From: Xiphias gladius
Taxonomy: Eukaryota; Chordata; Actinopteri; Istiophoriformes; Xiphiidae
NCBI RefSeq assembly: GCF_016859285.1
Contig: NC_053417.1
Location: 19,528,706 to 19,592,705, forward strand
Direction of reading: 5' to 3'
DNA: 64,000 nucleotides
Shown: positions 14,777 through 26,085 of the stretch, piece after piece
How the letters are laid out: each line of letters starts with the position of its first letter
Numbering within the stretch: position 1 is the first letter of the stretch
Made by a program: the position numbers and the translations under genes
Notes under the pieces: generated by a model
The model's database searches: none
What the model saw: only the letters and a program-made list of their open reading frames with translations
Told to the model about the DNA's origin: nothing

Positions 14777-15344
14777 CGGCGGAGCATCTCTACCATTAGA
14801 TCTCCGTCTCTAACTCACATGCTTCGTGAATAATTTGCATATTGATCAGGCCCGTGGACAGCTGCTCCCAAGGCTCTGATGGAATAAGCCCAATTAAATT
14901 AAGAGGCGGGTACCTGACACTCCCTGTCTGCTCTTGAGGTGCATTAATCATTCTAGATGAGGCTAAATCAGAGCGACTGCTTTGTTGGTCTACACACCAG
15001 TTAGACCTAGTTGGGCTGAATCAACAGTTTAATAGGCTTTAGTTCACCGAGGCATGCGTTTACTGCAACTAAAGCAAACAATACATTTTTACCAGCGCAT
15101 TTTATTGTCCCACAAAAACATTGGTGGTAGACTTTTAATTTACAACACAACATGATCCATGCAATAACGTGTAGAAAAATAATCAATGACAACATTTATT
15201 TGCTGTGGTTTTCGTTATATTTTACATAAGTAGAAAAGAATGAGACACAAATCAGTCAGGGAATGCGATTTCTATGCATAAGTGTAAACGTGGCCACTCG
15301 CATGTAATTCGAGTCAGGTGCTGCACTGACAAGCGTGTGTTGCC

Positions 15345-15606
15345 TCACGGAGGCGTCATCGCAAAAGCCAGCAGACTGATGCTTTCATCCTTGGACTTGA
15401 TTTCGGCATAAGTAGCCTGATTAACGGAATAAACATGAAGTGGTGATAATTAAAATAATCATTCATTAGTAAAGTTCGACAAAGGGAGCGCACTCTTATG
15501 AAAACCTTATTTACAGCGGTGTAGTCAGTTTGGAGGACAATTAGGCACAAGCTCCCCAAGGAACCAAACAGCACGATTAATGTTTTTGCGATGATACAGT
15601 AATTGT
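15345..15606 (-). other. Candidate terminal exon pair with membrane segment (unidentified)
   Basis: Minus strand: acceptor TTTTTTCTTTGGCAG ends at 15607; exon a, 15606-15515, starts in phase 1 and encodes NYCIIAKTLIVL, then FGSLGSLCLIVLQ and TDYTA; donor GTAAAT at 15514. After a 98-bp intron with an acceptor ending ATCAG at 15417, exon b, 15416-15345, continues in frame with ATYAEIKSKDES and ends LLAFAMTPP-stop. The product would be a hydrophobic helix plus a short tail with TYAEI, resembling an ITIM-like tyrosine motif. No in-frame Met exists upstream of exon a, so a further 5' exon is required and was not found. Protein not recognised; could be chance. Confidence 0.3.
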
Positions 15607-15697
15607 CTGCCAAAGAAAAAAACACTGTCACAAAAGGTTACATGGTGTCAATTCTTTTTTCATTTTTAATAATTCATTATGGTCACTAATTTAAACA

Positions 15698-15703
15698 TTT
15701 ATT
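15698..15703 (-). promoter_or_regulatory. Polyadenylation signal of trh
   Basis: AATAAA on the minus strand about 50 nt past the trh stop codon. This would give an unusually short 3' UTR; further hexamers exist near 15096 and 15197 if longer transcripts are made. Confidence 0.45.
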
Positions 15704-15751
15704 TGTTTACAATACAGTAGTGTACGCACAGCGGAGCTTGTTTTCTTTAAC

Positions 15752-17055
15752 CTACTCTCCTTCCACGAAATCCTCCTCGGGTGCAAACCTTTTACCCGGG
15801 TGTTGTCTCTTCTCCTCGGCATGACTCTTGTTCATGTTGTCTAAAAAGTCGAGCAGCAGACTCGCCTTGCTGCAGCTCGTAGGGTCCAATACATCACACG
15901 GACTGTTTGTGCCCAAATCCGGACTCGAGTTATCCCAAAACCGTTTTCCGGGGTGTTGACGCTTTTCCAACTCTGGGAGGTCTTCGTCTCCGTCCGCATC
16001 CCAGTCCCCATCCCCATCCTCGCCCTCGGGGTGGCGCTTACCTGGGTGCTGGCGTTTGCTGTGCAGCACCAGGTAGCGCTTGCCGGGGTGCTGCCGTTTA
16101 GAAAGTTCACTCAGGAGTATCACGGGGTCGTCAGAAACGTGTCCCGTCGTGGAGCGCCTCCCCGGGTGCTGCCTCTTCTGGAGCTCCATGAACGAGTGCA
16201 GTTCGTCTTCGCGTTTGCCCGGGTGCTGTCTCTTTTGAACATCCAAATACTGATCATCCTCGTCCTCTTCTCTCCTCCCCGGATGCTGCCGCTTCTCCAA
16301 ATCCTCGCTGTATCTCTTACCGGGATGCTGTCGTTTTGTCACCCATTCTGGCTGGGAGGAAAGTCCCTCTGGAGAGAGAAGAACACCACTTAGATTGCTC
16401 CGAGCAGGCCCAACACTTAAAGTATCCCCGTGCTGCAAAAATGTGCCTCACCAGCTTGCCTATAACGTGCGTAAATTGCGCACAAATGAGCGTAGTTGGT
16501 GGACCACATCCCATGCATCATATTAAAATGGGGGTAGATTCTTTCCAATTTTCACGTTTTAAAACACATTTTCGAACATTATTTATTATCGTTACTTAAA
16601 ATGATCTCACCGGAAAACACCCTAAAGTTGGCGTAAAGCTCAGAACTGCCTTGACCATCGCTGCTGCCACTTTACTGTAAGATTTCAGCTCAAAACGTTG
16701 AACAAAAACCCAAATGTCTTATGTCGTGTTAGTAGAAATACAATTACTGACAGACTCGAAAGTGTTAATCAAACATGTTTAAGTACGTTACGGCACCATT
16801 TTTTCAAATCAGTGCCTTGGCCGTCTGTAAAGTTGACCCAAAGCTTATGTTTCACGCACCGTTTCTGTCGTCGTCTTCCTGCAGCTTTCTGAGAATGGAC
16901 CGTAGCAGGAGACTTTCTGCTCTCTGTAGTATGATGTCGTCTATGGTCCTTCGGTCCGTCTCATCAGTCTCCTCGGCGGGGATGCCCTGTCCCGCAGACA
17001 CCGTCAAGTTGCAGAGCACGAGAGTAGCCAAGATGAGAAGACATGTCGACTTCAT
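15752..17055 (-). CDS. trh: Pro-thyrotropin-releasing hormone
   Basis: Secreted precursor of the tripeptide pGlu-His-Pro-NH2. Two coding exons, 17055-16860 and 16368-15752, joined in phase 1 across a 491-bp intron; 813 nt, 270 aa. Residues 1 to about 21 are a signal peptide ([20 protein letters not shown]). Eight progenitor units of the form KR-QHPG-(K/R)R have their Gln at residues 79, 93, 113, 132, 158, 172, 203 and 254. Each is flanked by dibasic prohormone-convertase sites and has the Gly that donates the amide. Units 2 and 4 end GRR, the other six GKR. Linkers are acidic, one being a Gly/Asp-rich spacer between units 6 and 7. The start is the first ATG after the exon 2 acceptor and opens a clear signal peptide. 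Shadow frames over this CDS are ignored. Confidence 0.98.
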
Positions 17056-17073
17056 GGTAAGTTGGTTGGACGT
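17056..17073 (-). other. trh exon 2 leader
   Basis: Minus-strand acceptor TTTCTTCAACAG ends at 17074, 18 nt upstream of the ATG. It pairs with the exon 1 donor at 17551-17550. Confidence 0.65.
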
Positions 17074-17551
17074 CTGTTGAAGAAATAGATCATGGTCGAT
17101 GGGAAATGTATTGGAGAAAAGTGATCTAGTCTATAAACATATGGCTACACTGCAGTAAGTGAATTTCCCAAGTTATTTGATCCAATATCAAGATCCAAAA
17201 TCTATTTTTTTCTGAAAATAAATGTCAAATGGAGATCATTTGACCAGTGCAAACAGCATCTTATTTCAGGTTGTTATGGGCATTTTTTCCCCCCTCAAAG
17301 CTGATTGCTACTCTTTAATTCCGATCTCATACAAGTGCTTATAAAATCCTGAAGTAGCAGCAGCTCAAACGTGTTTTACAGAAAGAAAAGACATAAACCG
17401 AAGGTCATGCGGTCTAAGAAACCTCAGAAATAAATTTGAAGAATGAATCATCAATTTGATCCGCCCAGATATGATCAAGCGGGACTTCTAAAACAAAAGA
17501 TAGACAAATTTAACTTGCACACGAATTCATTCGGAAGTGCGCCCGACTCAC

Positions 17552-17675
17552 CTGGGAAGTATCCAAATTCTGCGCTCTCCCGGCCACTGTTGGGCGCTTC
17601 GCCGGCGGTGGTGACAGTTGCTCTCGGCCTCTGGCGGCGGTCGGTGACCCTCGGAGGCCAAGTCTAGGGGTGTGA
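17552..17675 (-). other. trh non-coding exon 1
   Basis: GC-rich segment ending at a consensus donor CCCAG|GTGAGT (exon end 17552). It starts about 25-30 bp below the TATA box. A non-coding first exon is the known structure of vertebrate TRH genes. The 5' end is inferred from the TATA distance. Confidence 0.65.
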
Positions 17676-17698
17676 GCGGACAACTTTCCGCCTCAGCA

Positions 17699-17774
17699 TT
17701 TATACTTACCGGTCGCTGTCGTCACGCCGACGCCGGAGTCGTTTTTTAAGTATCCCTCGTACCCACTGATGTCA
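17699..17774 (-). promoter_or_regulatory. trh promoter: TATA box and CRE-like sites
   Basis: On the minus strand TATAAA lies at 17704-17699. A half-CRE TGACG lies at 17724-17720, about 16 bp upstream. A one-mismatch CRE, TGACATCA, lies at 17774-17767. CREB-responsive sites near the TATA box are a known feature of mammalian TRH promoters; function here is inferred. Confidence 0.65.
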
Positions 17775-20171
17775 CCAAGTCGTAGGCAACTGAAGGCGGT
17801 GAGTGATCCCCCTCGCAGGGGGCCGCTGCCCGATTTCTCATTTGAAAAACATATGAAGGACCGAGTCTGAGATAGACAGCTGGCTCTACTACAGAATGCC
17901 TGGATATGATTAATTCATTCATTAGAAAATAAATAACTAAGTTTGGGGCTGCGTAATGCACACGTTCTTTATCCATACTAAGCCTCCCAATCATTTCCCC
18001 TTTAAGTTTAGTGATCTTTCATTTTGGCGTAGATTAATATTGATTCATTATTTCTGCATTTTCTGTATTGAGCGTGTCTCCCTACAACAGGCTGCTATGT
18101 TTTTGTTTTTTTTTAATTGCTATTTTCCATTCAGATGGCGACATAAACGGTCCAAATATTTTTAACAAAAAAAAAATCAGAAGGTCTCCTGTGGGGCACC
18201 AGTAAAGGCTGCAGAGAGATGTATTCGTATTTTTCATGAATACCCTAAGGTCACAGAACTCAGGAGGGAGAGCTGAACCCATCTGGTTCTTCTAAGCACA
18301 AATAATGCACTTTCTGGTCACGATGCAACACAGCTGAATGGATCAGAGGCAAGTTTTACATGGAGTGGGAGCAAGGGGACTTCGCCTTGGTATCTTATCG
18401 AGCAACCAGAAAAAGCACAGTGTGGTAACTTCTGAAGTTCAAATATTTATTAACTTCTCAACATCCACTTCCCCCTTCAATTTCCCCTTAAGTAGCTTTA
18501 AGATTGTCAAAATCGTTTTATTCTGCTCTATCTGACAGTATAATAAATTGTGTATCGTCTTGTTTCAGCTGTTCTTTGAAGCTATATGGTGGAAAGATAG
18601 TGAAATATTCTAATCCAAGACTCCTTTTTTTTTTTTTTTGGCAGTAGTACCAAAGCATCAGATAAAAAAAAAAAACTCCAGATATCTTGTGCATCGATTT
18701 ATTCACATTTCACCCCAAAATATTTGGTACCTTTGGACATTTTATGATCTCCACTAGAATTTTAGATGAAGTTCTGGCTGCACAGAAAGGATTTCTAATG
18801 GTTGAGCCAGAGCTAGTTGATTGGAGTTTAAGAGGTTAACATAATTAGTCAAATTTGTTTTTTTGGGGGGGGGGTTGATGCCTCATGCAGCAACAATGTC
18901 TCTGCGGGTAAAGAAAGGTGGTGCAATGAAGGAAACATAGGGATGACAGTTACACTTTAAAGCCTGAGTTCATACAAGCAGAGCAACCCAGTTTTTCCTT
19001 TTTTACACAAACGTCTCTCTCTCCATCCAGATAGCACTGATGTGATTTGCGGAGGTCTGAAAGTGTCTGCAGATGCCCGCTGTCTAAAAAAGATCTGTGT
19101 CCAGCTGTCTATTTCTGTGCACAGCAAATTGAGACCTCCACAAAAACACACAATGACATGGAGGTGGATGTAAACACATGGCTTTTGTCTCAGCTGAATG
19201 TCAGGTCAGTTCACTTGAGTGCTGTCAAAACTGAACCGGTCATGAGAACTGAGATTGTTTGTTTTTAACTGCCTCAATTCCTAGTCAGAAAATACTTTTT
19301 CTTTTTTTTTTTTTTAAGGAGATTTGGTGCTCATAAACCTTATATATTGTTGAGCACCACTGAATTAAAATATGAGTCTCAAGGCCTTAATCCAAATCTC
19401 AGCACAATTACCTGTATGAAACTATCTGCAGATATATCCTTGTCCATTATGCAGAGTCAAATCACCCAACCATCAGGATGAAATCCTGCATAGTCACACT
19501 CAGTCAGTGGTGACTGTCGGTGTGAATTGAGTTGACCCTGTAATTCTATAATTACTTGCTTTCAACGTGCTGTCATGTCCAATACTTCAAGCGGGTTTGG
19601 GCTCCTCCTGAGCCTGTAGTTAAAAACATTAATATCATGGTGGAAATCCCTAGGTATGCTTTATGATAGATTTTTAGTTTTTAGATTTTTTTAGTTTTCT
19701 TCATTTCATCTATAGCTATAAAATTACATATCTTAATTTATTTTGTTAGGAAACAATATAAATATCTCTTTGTCATCCCCTTTGATGTAAAAAAAAAAAA
19801 AAAAGTCACATCAGTATCCTCTCATGAGCACTGATGCACTTCTGCAGTTAAAATAGGCTAAACATTTTTTTAAAAGAGTACTTTGTTAAACCCAACCAGC
19901 TGACTGCAATGTCTCTCTTCTCAGTTAAACTCAGTTACAGTGTGAAGGAGAAAGAATAATTCCCCGTGAGACCACACTCTCTGTCTGGCAGTGTGTTCTT
20001 TCTGCACTGAATTGCCTTAGACAAACACAGAAAGTGACATTGGCACAATTAAGACATGTCTGATCTGTATAGGAAACCACCCCCTTACGTCCGTCATTTA
20101 TGTCCCTTCCCTCCTATTAGGCCAAGTGTGTAAGGACATGCCCAAAGGGAACCAATTAATTGCCCAGGAGA

Positions 20172-20195
20172 GTGTGTGTGTGTGTGTGTGTGTGT
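20172..20195. repeat. (TG)n microsatellite
   Basis: Twelve TG units. Confidence 0.95.
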
Positions 20196-21198
20196 TGGAT
20201 TTTAAGCAGTTTAAAAAGTCAGCGTGTGCTTCAACAAGTGAAGGTGTGCAGAATCTGTTCAGAGAATGAGTGGTCCTGATACTGAAGATGTAGAACAATT
20301 AAAGCAGATGGAGTGATTGCTGCAGGTGTTGCAGCATTTACCTTGTCGCCTTTTTCCCTTTACCACTGTAAGGCTGTGATTAAAATACGCCCTCCTTTCT
20401 CTTGATTCAGTCTCAGGCTGCCTGCACAAAAAAAAAGCTTGCTATCAGAGTCTTTCAGAGCTGGGAAATCACAACAATTAGTATTCCGGTCAGTATTATG
20501 TAGCTAGTGTACTGAGGAAGAGGACAGGTTAAGTATACAGCCTGTGCGGTGTGAGAAAATAATAAGTCTCATTAGCCTTTATCCTCTGTTTACTCTTGCT
20601 GGTGTTAATTATATATATATTTTTTTACAGTCATGGTGAACTTCTTTAGAGTGTAAAGGAAGCTTCTGTAAAGCTACATATCATCCTGTGTGTGTATTCA
20701 GATTAATGCCTGTATCACCAAGATGTTGTATTATTGGGTTAGCAGCTATCTTTGGTCTTAACTCAGGTCACAAAGCTGTCCTTTCTTTTAACCAGGTTAG
20801 ATCACCATGGTAACCTATTGCACGGCAGATCAACCTCAGAGGATCAGTGGCCGGTTTCACAAAAATAGACTCTGACTGTGATTAATAATCAGACTAATAA
20901 TCAGACTTAGCATAGATGTCTAAATTCACGAATTAATGAATAATGAGTTCATAGATCTACCTAGTTCTTCACTATCTTAAGTAGGACAAATTTTCCAAAT
21001 AATCTGGGTAAATTAAGACTTTTTTTAAACTAAAAAACATGGCTGACCAAGCAACTGTATCAAACCGCTTAGCTCTGTCCACTCTAGCAGAACATTTTTG
21101 CCTTTTGGAAGAATTCAACTGTTACAAGAACATTATAATGTAATAGTATAGTTAAAGAGTTTATAATTGTAATAAAAGCAAGTAATAAAGAGCAGTAT

Positions 21199-21344
21199 GG
21201 GGCGACCTGGTGACCGAACGGTTAAGGCACATATCACGTAACCACAACGTTCATAGTTCGACCTCTTGCCCCACATTTCCTATCGCTCTCTGTTTTCCGA
21301 CTGTCTGAATAAAGGCAAAATGTCAAAGAAATCTTTAAAAAAAG
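21199..21344 (+). mobile_element. tRNA-derived SINE
   Basis: A head with a degenerate RNA polymerase III A box (TGGTGACCGAACGG) and B box (AGTTCGACCTC) is followed by CTTGCCCCACATTTCCTATC, a tail CTGAATAAAGGCAAAATG and an A-rich end. The arrangement is typical of fish tRNA-derived SINEs. It is non-coding and likely inactive. Confidence 0.7.
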
Positions 21345-21412
21345 AGGGTAAGACATATTTTTAAATCTTTTTAGACTCAACGAGATAATAATTGTTAAAG
21401 AGGAATTCTACT

Positions 21413-21775
21413 GATTTTATACATTAAAGTCTCTTTTCAGGTCCTAGGATTAGAGCTCCAGAGAGAGCTGCGTGAAAGCTGATATATTACCTCATGTGAT
21501 GTCACTTGAGTCAGCATCTGCTGTCTGAAAGTTAAAAAAAAAAAAAAATGTTGTAGTTTGGTATTAGAAAGAAGTGAGCTTACCAGACCTGTCGGTGGTC
21601 AAGTTGCATTTCGGGTAATGTAAGTGCCTTGACAATAAGGAAGCATGCGGGAAATAAGAAAGACAATATCTTTCGTTCTGCTGCATTGATTTTGATCTTT
21701 TTTTTAAAAAAATATTCATTGTGGGTCCGACAGTGTTATATGAGTGCATTGCTAAACCAGTGAAGTACTCTTGTA
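21413..21775 (+). repeat. Dispersed repeat, family B copy 2
   Basis: Collinear blocks shared with 6660-6955 in the same orientation, with about 65 extra bases (including an A-run) in the middle. Directly follows the SINE. Ends approximate. Confidence 0.6.
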
Positions 21776-22554
21776 AGAAAACCTATACCCCCTGTCCCCT
21801 TGTAGTGTCTTGTTCTTTTCTAGTTGTGTGATTATATTGCACACTATACAGTATATCTAACCTCGGTGAATATCACCTTTTGCTGATGCATTTACCTATT
21901 TCCCTTCCAACATTTCAGTTTCATTTCATATTAAGTACTCCACTCATGGTTCTGATTATGTTGCTTGAGAACTCCAGCTATATTGGAAAACCCATAGTTA
22001 ACTGAGCCAGTGACAGTTAATCTAAAGAGAGCCAGGCTAAATTGAAGTTTCTCTGTGATACAGGCCCTAGATTTTGTTATCCGTCTGCCCTTTGAAGCTC
22101 AAGAGAATGAAACATCTTCATCTGTAGCTTAGGGCTTGATGATCCCTGCAGTTTCAGTACTGTGAAGTCAAAGGCAGCTGTGCTCAAGAAATGTCCTCAA
22201 AGAAAACATAACACACATGTACAGTGTAATATCACCATGACCATCGCACACACTGAACCACTTAACTAGAGAGATTAGCATAATTAGGCATTTGACTGAT
22301 GGCATTTAAATAATCTCGGAGAGGAAATTGTACTGACATAAATTTCAGTAAGCAGTATTTTATCAAGTGTCAGGACACATAAAACAGATAGTTCTGATCC
22401 TCATCTCTCTCACCAAGTAGCAGTCTGAGTGGTGACACGCAAATAGTGCATTAATAGTTAAATCTGAAATAACTGACGTTTTTTGCCACTATGAGGCAAA
22501 GTATTAGATAACACTGGCATATTATCACTTTAAAAAATTGTTATGGCAAACTTG

Positions 22555-23165
22555 TTAGCAAACAGTTGCCTATTGACACACATCGGGCAGACATGGAGCA
22601 ACATTAGCAGTTATTTGGAGTAGTGTTTCAGGCTGCCGGACAAGTGTAAGTCCAATAACCACTCTGCTTTTAGCTCGGTTTTTGGTCTCCACCAATTCCT
22701 GAAATGAATATCTTGCTGACTCTGGTCGCTAACTGTGATTGTTTGCCACTTGATATTGAGTGGGAGGTGTGCAGACCTTTTTAGCTGAAACAGCTGCCTG
22801 CTGGAGACTGTCCTTGCAAAGAAAATAACTATATCTGTCATTTCAGCAAGTGCTCCAAAACAAAATCTGTTTACGTTCAAATGACTAAGCTCATTAGCGG
22901 CTGTAGTAATTATGACTGGAGCAAAGGAGGAAATAAGGTAGAGTTATTATAGAGCAAGAGAGTTGGTGTTGGTGGAAATGAGGTTGTGGGCTGTAAAGCC
23001 AAAATAATGACCTGAAAGATGCTAAAACGTTCTGTATGGCTGAGGGGAACTGCAGAGTCAGGCAATATTTGTCTGCGGGTTTGTCACCAGGAGCAACCTC
23101 TTTTACATTACATGTATTCAACCGACGTATGTTTAATATAAAAATCTTTATTATAGTAGATTTAG
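22555..23165 (+). repeat. Dispersed repeat, family C copy 1
   Basis: Shares ordered blocks with 34930-35250: 'GTCGCTAACT', a 'GGAACTGCAGAGTCAGG' block against 'GGAAACTGCAGATTTGGG', then 'TTTGTCACCAGGAGCAAC' against 'TTCCTCACTAGCAACTGC', and a 'TTATTATAG' end. No coding capacity is recognised. Confidence 0.55.
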
Positions 23166-26085
23166 GGTTTATTTCTGTAATTATGCATTCAGGGGGTATT
23201 AGGAGAATTAGCAATCATGAAGTTTATACTATTCAAGAATAATGCTGCAGTGAGCCATAAGCCAGAGTGGTGAACAATGCCTCTTAGAAGTTCTAAAATC
23301 ACATTCAAGCACAGCCCGTCATGACTTACTGCTTAATAATCTTCTAGTATCTCTTTCAATGCAGAGAATGAGGGATTTTCTGGTTGTATGAAAACAAATG
23401 AGTGCAGAAAAGGATGGTCACTAAAAAGAAGTCTCCGCAAAGTTCTGTCAAACTCACTGGAAGTAGAGAGTAGATCTGTAGACAGGTGAAAACCAATCTA
23501 TCGGTGTTCATAGACACTTCAGAGCAAATCAGTCAGAGGTGTCAAGTTGAGAGACAAGACGTCTGACTGGTACTGCAAGGGCGTGTTAGGAGCGGAGAGT
23601 AGAAGACGGACAGGATGAAGGCAGACACCAGAAAAAAAAGCGACACAAACAAACAAACAAATAAATAAATAAATAAATGGACAAGCGAGTGTGTGTGGAT
23701 GGCACGATAACCCTGTCTCCCAAAAATGACACTGGCCTGACAGAGGTCACTGCAGCGGGGAATGAGTGACAGTTTTCAGGGTGCAGATGGCTGGCTGGAA
23801 GTGTGTGTGTATATGTGTGGAGGGGGAGTGTGTCACAGGTCAGGAAGACAGACTCAGCCTCTGTGGGGAGCTTGTTGTCTTTGTCTTGCATGTTAATAGC
23901 ATGCAGAAATTCAAAGGAAAGCCTCTCAGTAGTGATTCTTTCCCCTAGAAATCTTATGTCATGTTCGTTCAAATGCACTTGTTCTTGGTTGGGCATGATT
24001 TGTTTTGTATGAATGATTTCTTACTACTGTCAATAGAAGTATTTTTTGCATATTCTAAAGATAGATTGATAAATTACTTCACAAAAGAATACAGGTTCTC
24101 ACCTGTGCTGATTGTTTTACCCTTTATGCTCTGTTTGAGAGCCGTACCAGCTGAATTGTTGGAGTTGTTGGTGAGTAATCTTTGACCTGTAGTGGGTGTC
24201 CACATTTAAATCATGTGAGAACAGGGGATGAGGGACAGGGGCAATTTGCGTCAGAGAGTGTCTATTCACTGGCAATATACTTGAAGTAAATATGACAATG
24301 GGTTCTTAAAGTGCTCACACAGTGGGTGATTTTGCAGCAGCCCCCCTACTGCTGTTTATGAAATAACAACACTGTATCAAGACCGTGATCCATCACAATC
24401 CTGCACACTGCAGCTGCAAAATGGCTGTACAGAGGGCTGTGACATCAAGTGATTTGCTGTTTGTCACAAAACTAACCCTGCCATCTACAGCAGGATATCA
24501 ACACAGTGAAGGTTTAGAAAACCATCTTTTATATTAAGGTAGCACCTGACCATTTTGACAAAAAGTGAAACAAAGCTTTTCTCCCAGTAGTATATTCCCA
24601 TTGAGCCTATTTAGCCTTCACATACGTATTTACAAAAGTTTTGTACTATTTCTCACTAGTGCCAAATCTAGAAGTAGCTGTCATGGGTGTCACTGGATAT
24701 CAGAAACTTTTTTTCCTTTTTTATGCAACTATTTCTTCTAGTAGGGATTTTTATTTTGCCATTTTGTGGCTAAGACTGTAAAATCAGTGCTCAAAAGCTG
24801 GGTTTGTTTTTGTTCCCTTATTGGCTTATGCCTTATTTCCTTATTTTTCATCACACAGAACATTTAGTTGGAGTCACAATATACAGTATACACACATGGA
24901 TAGACATAGGTACAAACACACACGAGCACACACACTAGAAGAGAAAGAGGATTTTGCATTATTTATTTTCAAATTTCATCTCTGTTTTTAGCTGTGTGTC
25001 TGTTGCCCTGAGAATCCCATTATCTCTCAATAACCTGTGAGGCGCCTGTGTGTTTCTTCAGCCGGAGACCATGATTAGTGCAGTACTACCACATGCTACA
25101 GCTCACTTATCATCGCGCTCCTGCTCTTTCCCTCCGCGTCTGTGCTCCCTCATCTTCACACCCCTCCATCAAAGTCAGGTAGTGTCTGGAGCCAGCCGTA
25201 ATTGTGGTAGATTGAGCTGATCTTTCGGTCTCACGCCCAGCTGAAATGGCAGATGCGAGGTTTTAAATATTTCATTCTTCAGGAGTGATGAAATGGAAAA
25301 TATTTCACGGAAAAAAAAGTTCCATAAAGAGACCTTAATCAGAGCACTGCAGAAAAAATTCTTCATCTTATCAAGCCACTTTGTCTGTAATTGAGTCCTA
25401 AAACCCCAAATTTCAACCTGTCAGCCTGGTAATCAGAATGAATTCTCATTTCTTTCCACTTGATCATTCATTAGAATCACTATTTGAATTGCTGAGAAAT
25501 TGTAGATGTGGGCAGTGATTCAGGTCTGAACCCAGGAAACCATCAACTTGTTGCCAATACAAATTAACTTGTTTCAAGAATTAACTTGTCAGAAGCAAGT
25601 GTTAGTTTGATACCAGAGGAGTGATTGGCTGTATCTGTCCTTTTCAAACACTCTCTGTTTAGAAATTGTTGAAACCAGTCAATTTGTGTCCAAAACAAGC
25701 TGCAACAATCTTACAACCCCGCACAGAATTGAACTTTTTTAAAGATATTATTGCTTTAGTACTCAATAACAGACAAAATGGCTTGTTAAGATGAGGGGTT
25801 TAGTGCAAGAAGTGGAGAAGTTGTTCAGAGAAAAAAGTGGTAAAGTCTGGTTTGGCTTTATTTACCAAGAACGACAGGAATTTGGGCTGTGTACTTGAAA
25901 GGCAATAGTCTTTCAGCAGAATATAAGGTTATTATGTTGTGTATTCTGACAGTCTTTTGACTGGTCTTTAAACCAGCTAAAATAAATATTTTTATATCAA
26001 CAGCTCATCAAGTGACTACTTGTATGTGAAAGGAGTTCCTCTTAGAAATGAACCCACTGAGAAGTATCACCCGACTCAACCAAAA

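Larger units (their letters stand above)
12950..15340. other. Interval between rbsn and the trh 3' side
   Basis: No confirmed gene. It holds repeat family A copy 2, a long (TG)n array and a stretch rich in homeodomain and POU-type motifs at 14826-14960. A short + strand open exon-like sequence at 12927-12977 borders it (see findings). Confidence 0.55.

Noticed and set aside
14572-14833. Cys-Val repeat open frames
   Set aside because: Artefacts of the long (TG)n microsatellite.
15953-16393. 146-aa open frame antisense to trh
   Set aside because: Shadow of the repeated trh coding exon; the exon itself has full splice, signal-peptide and motif support.
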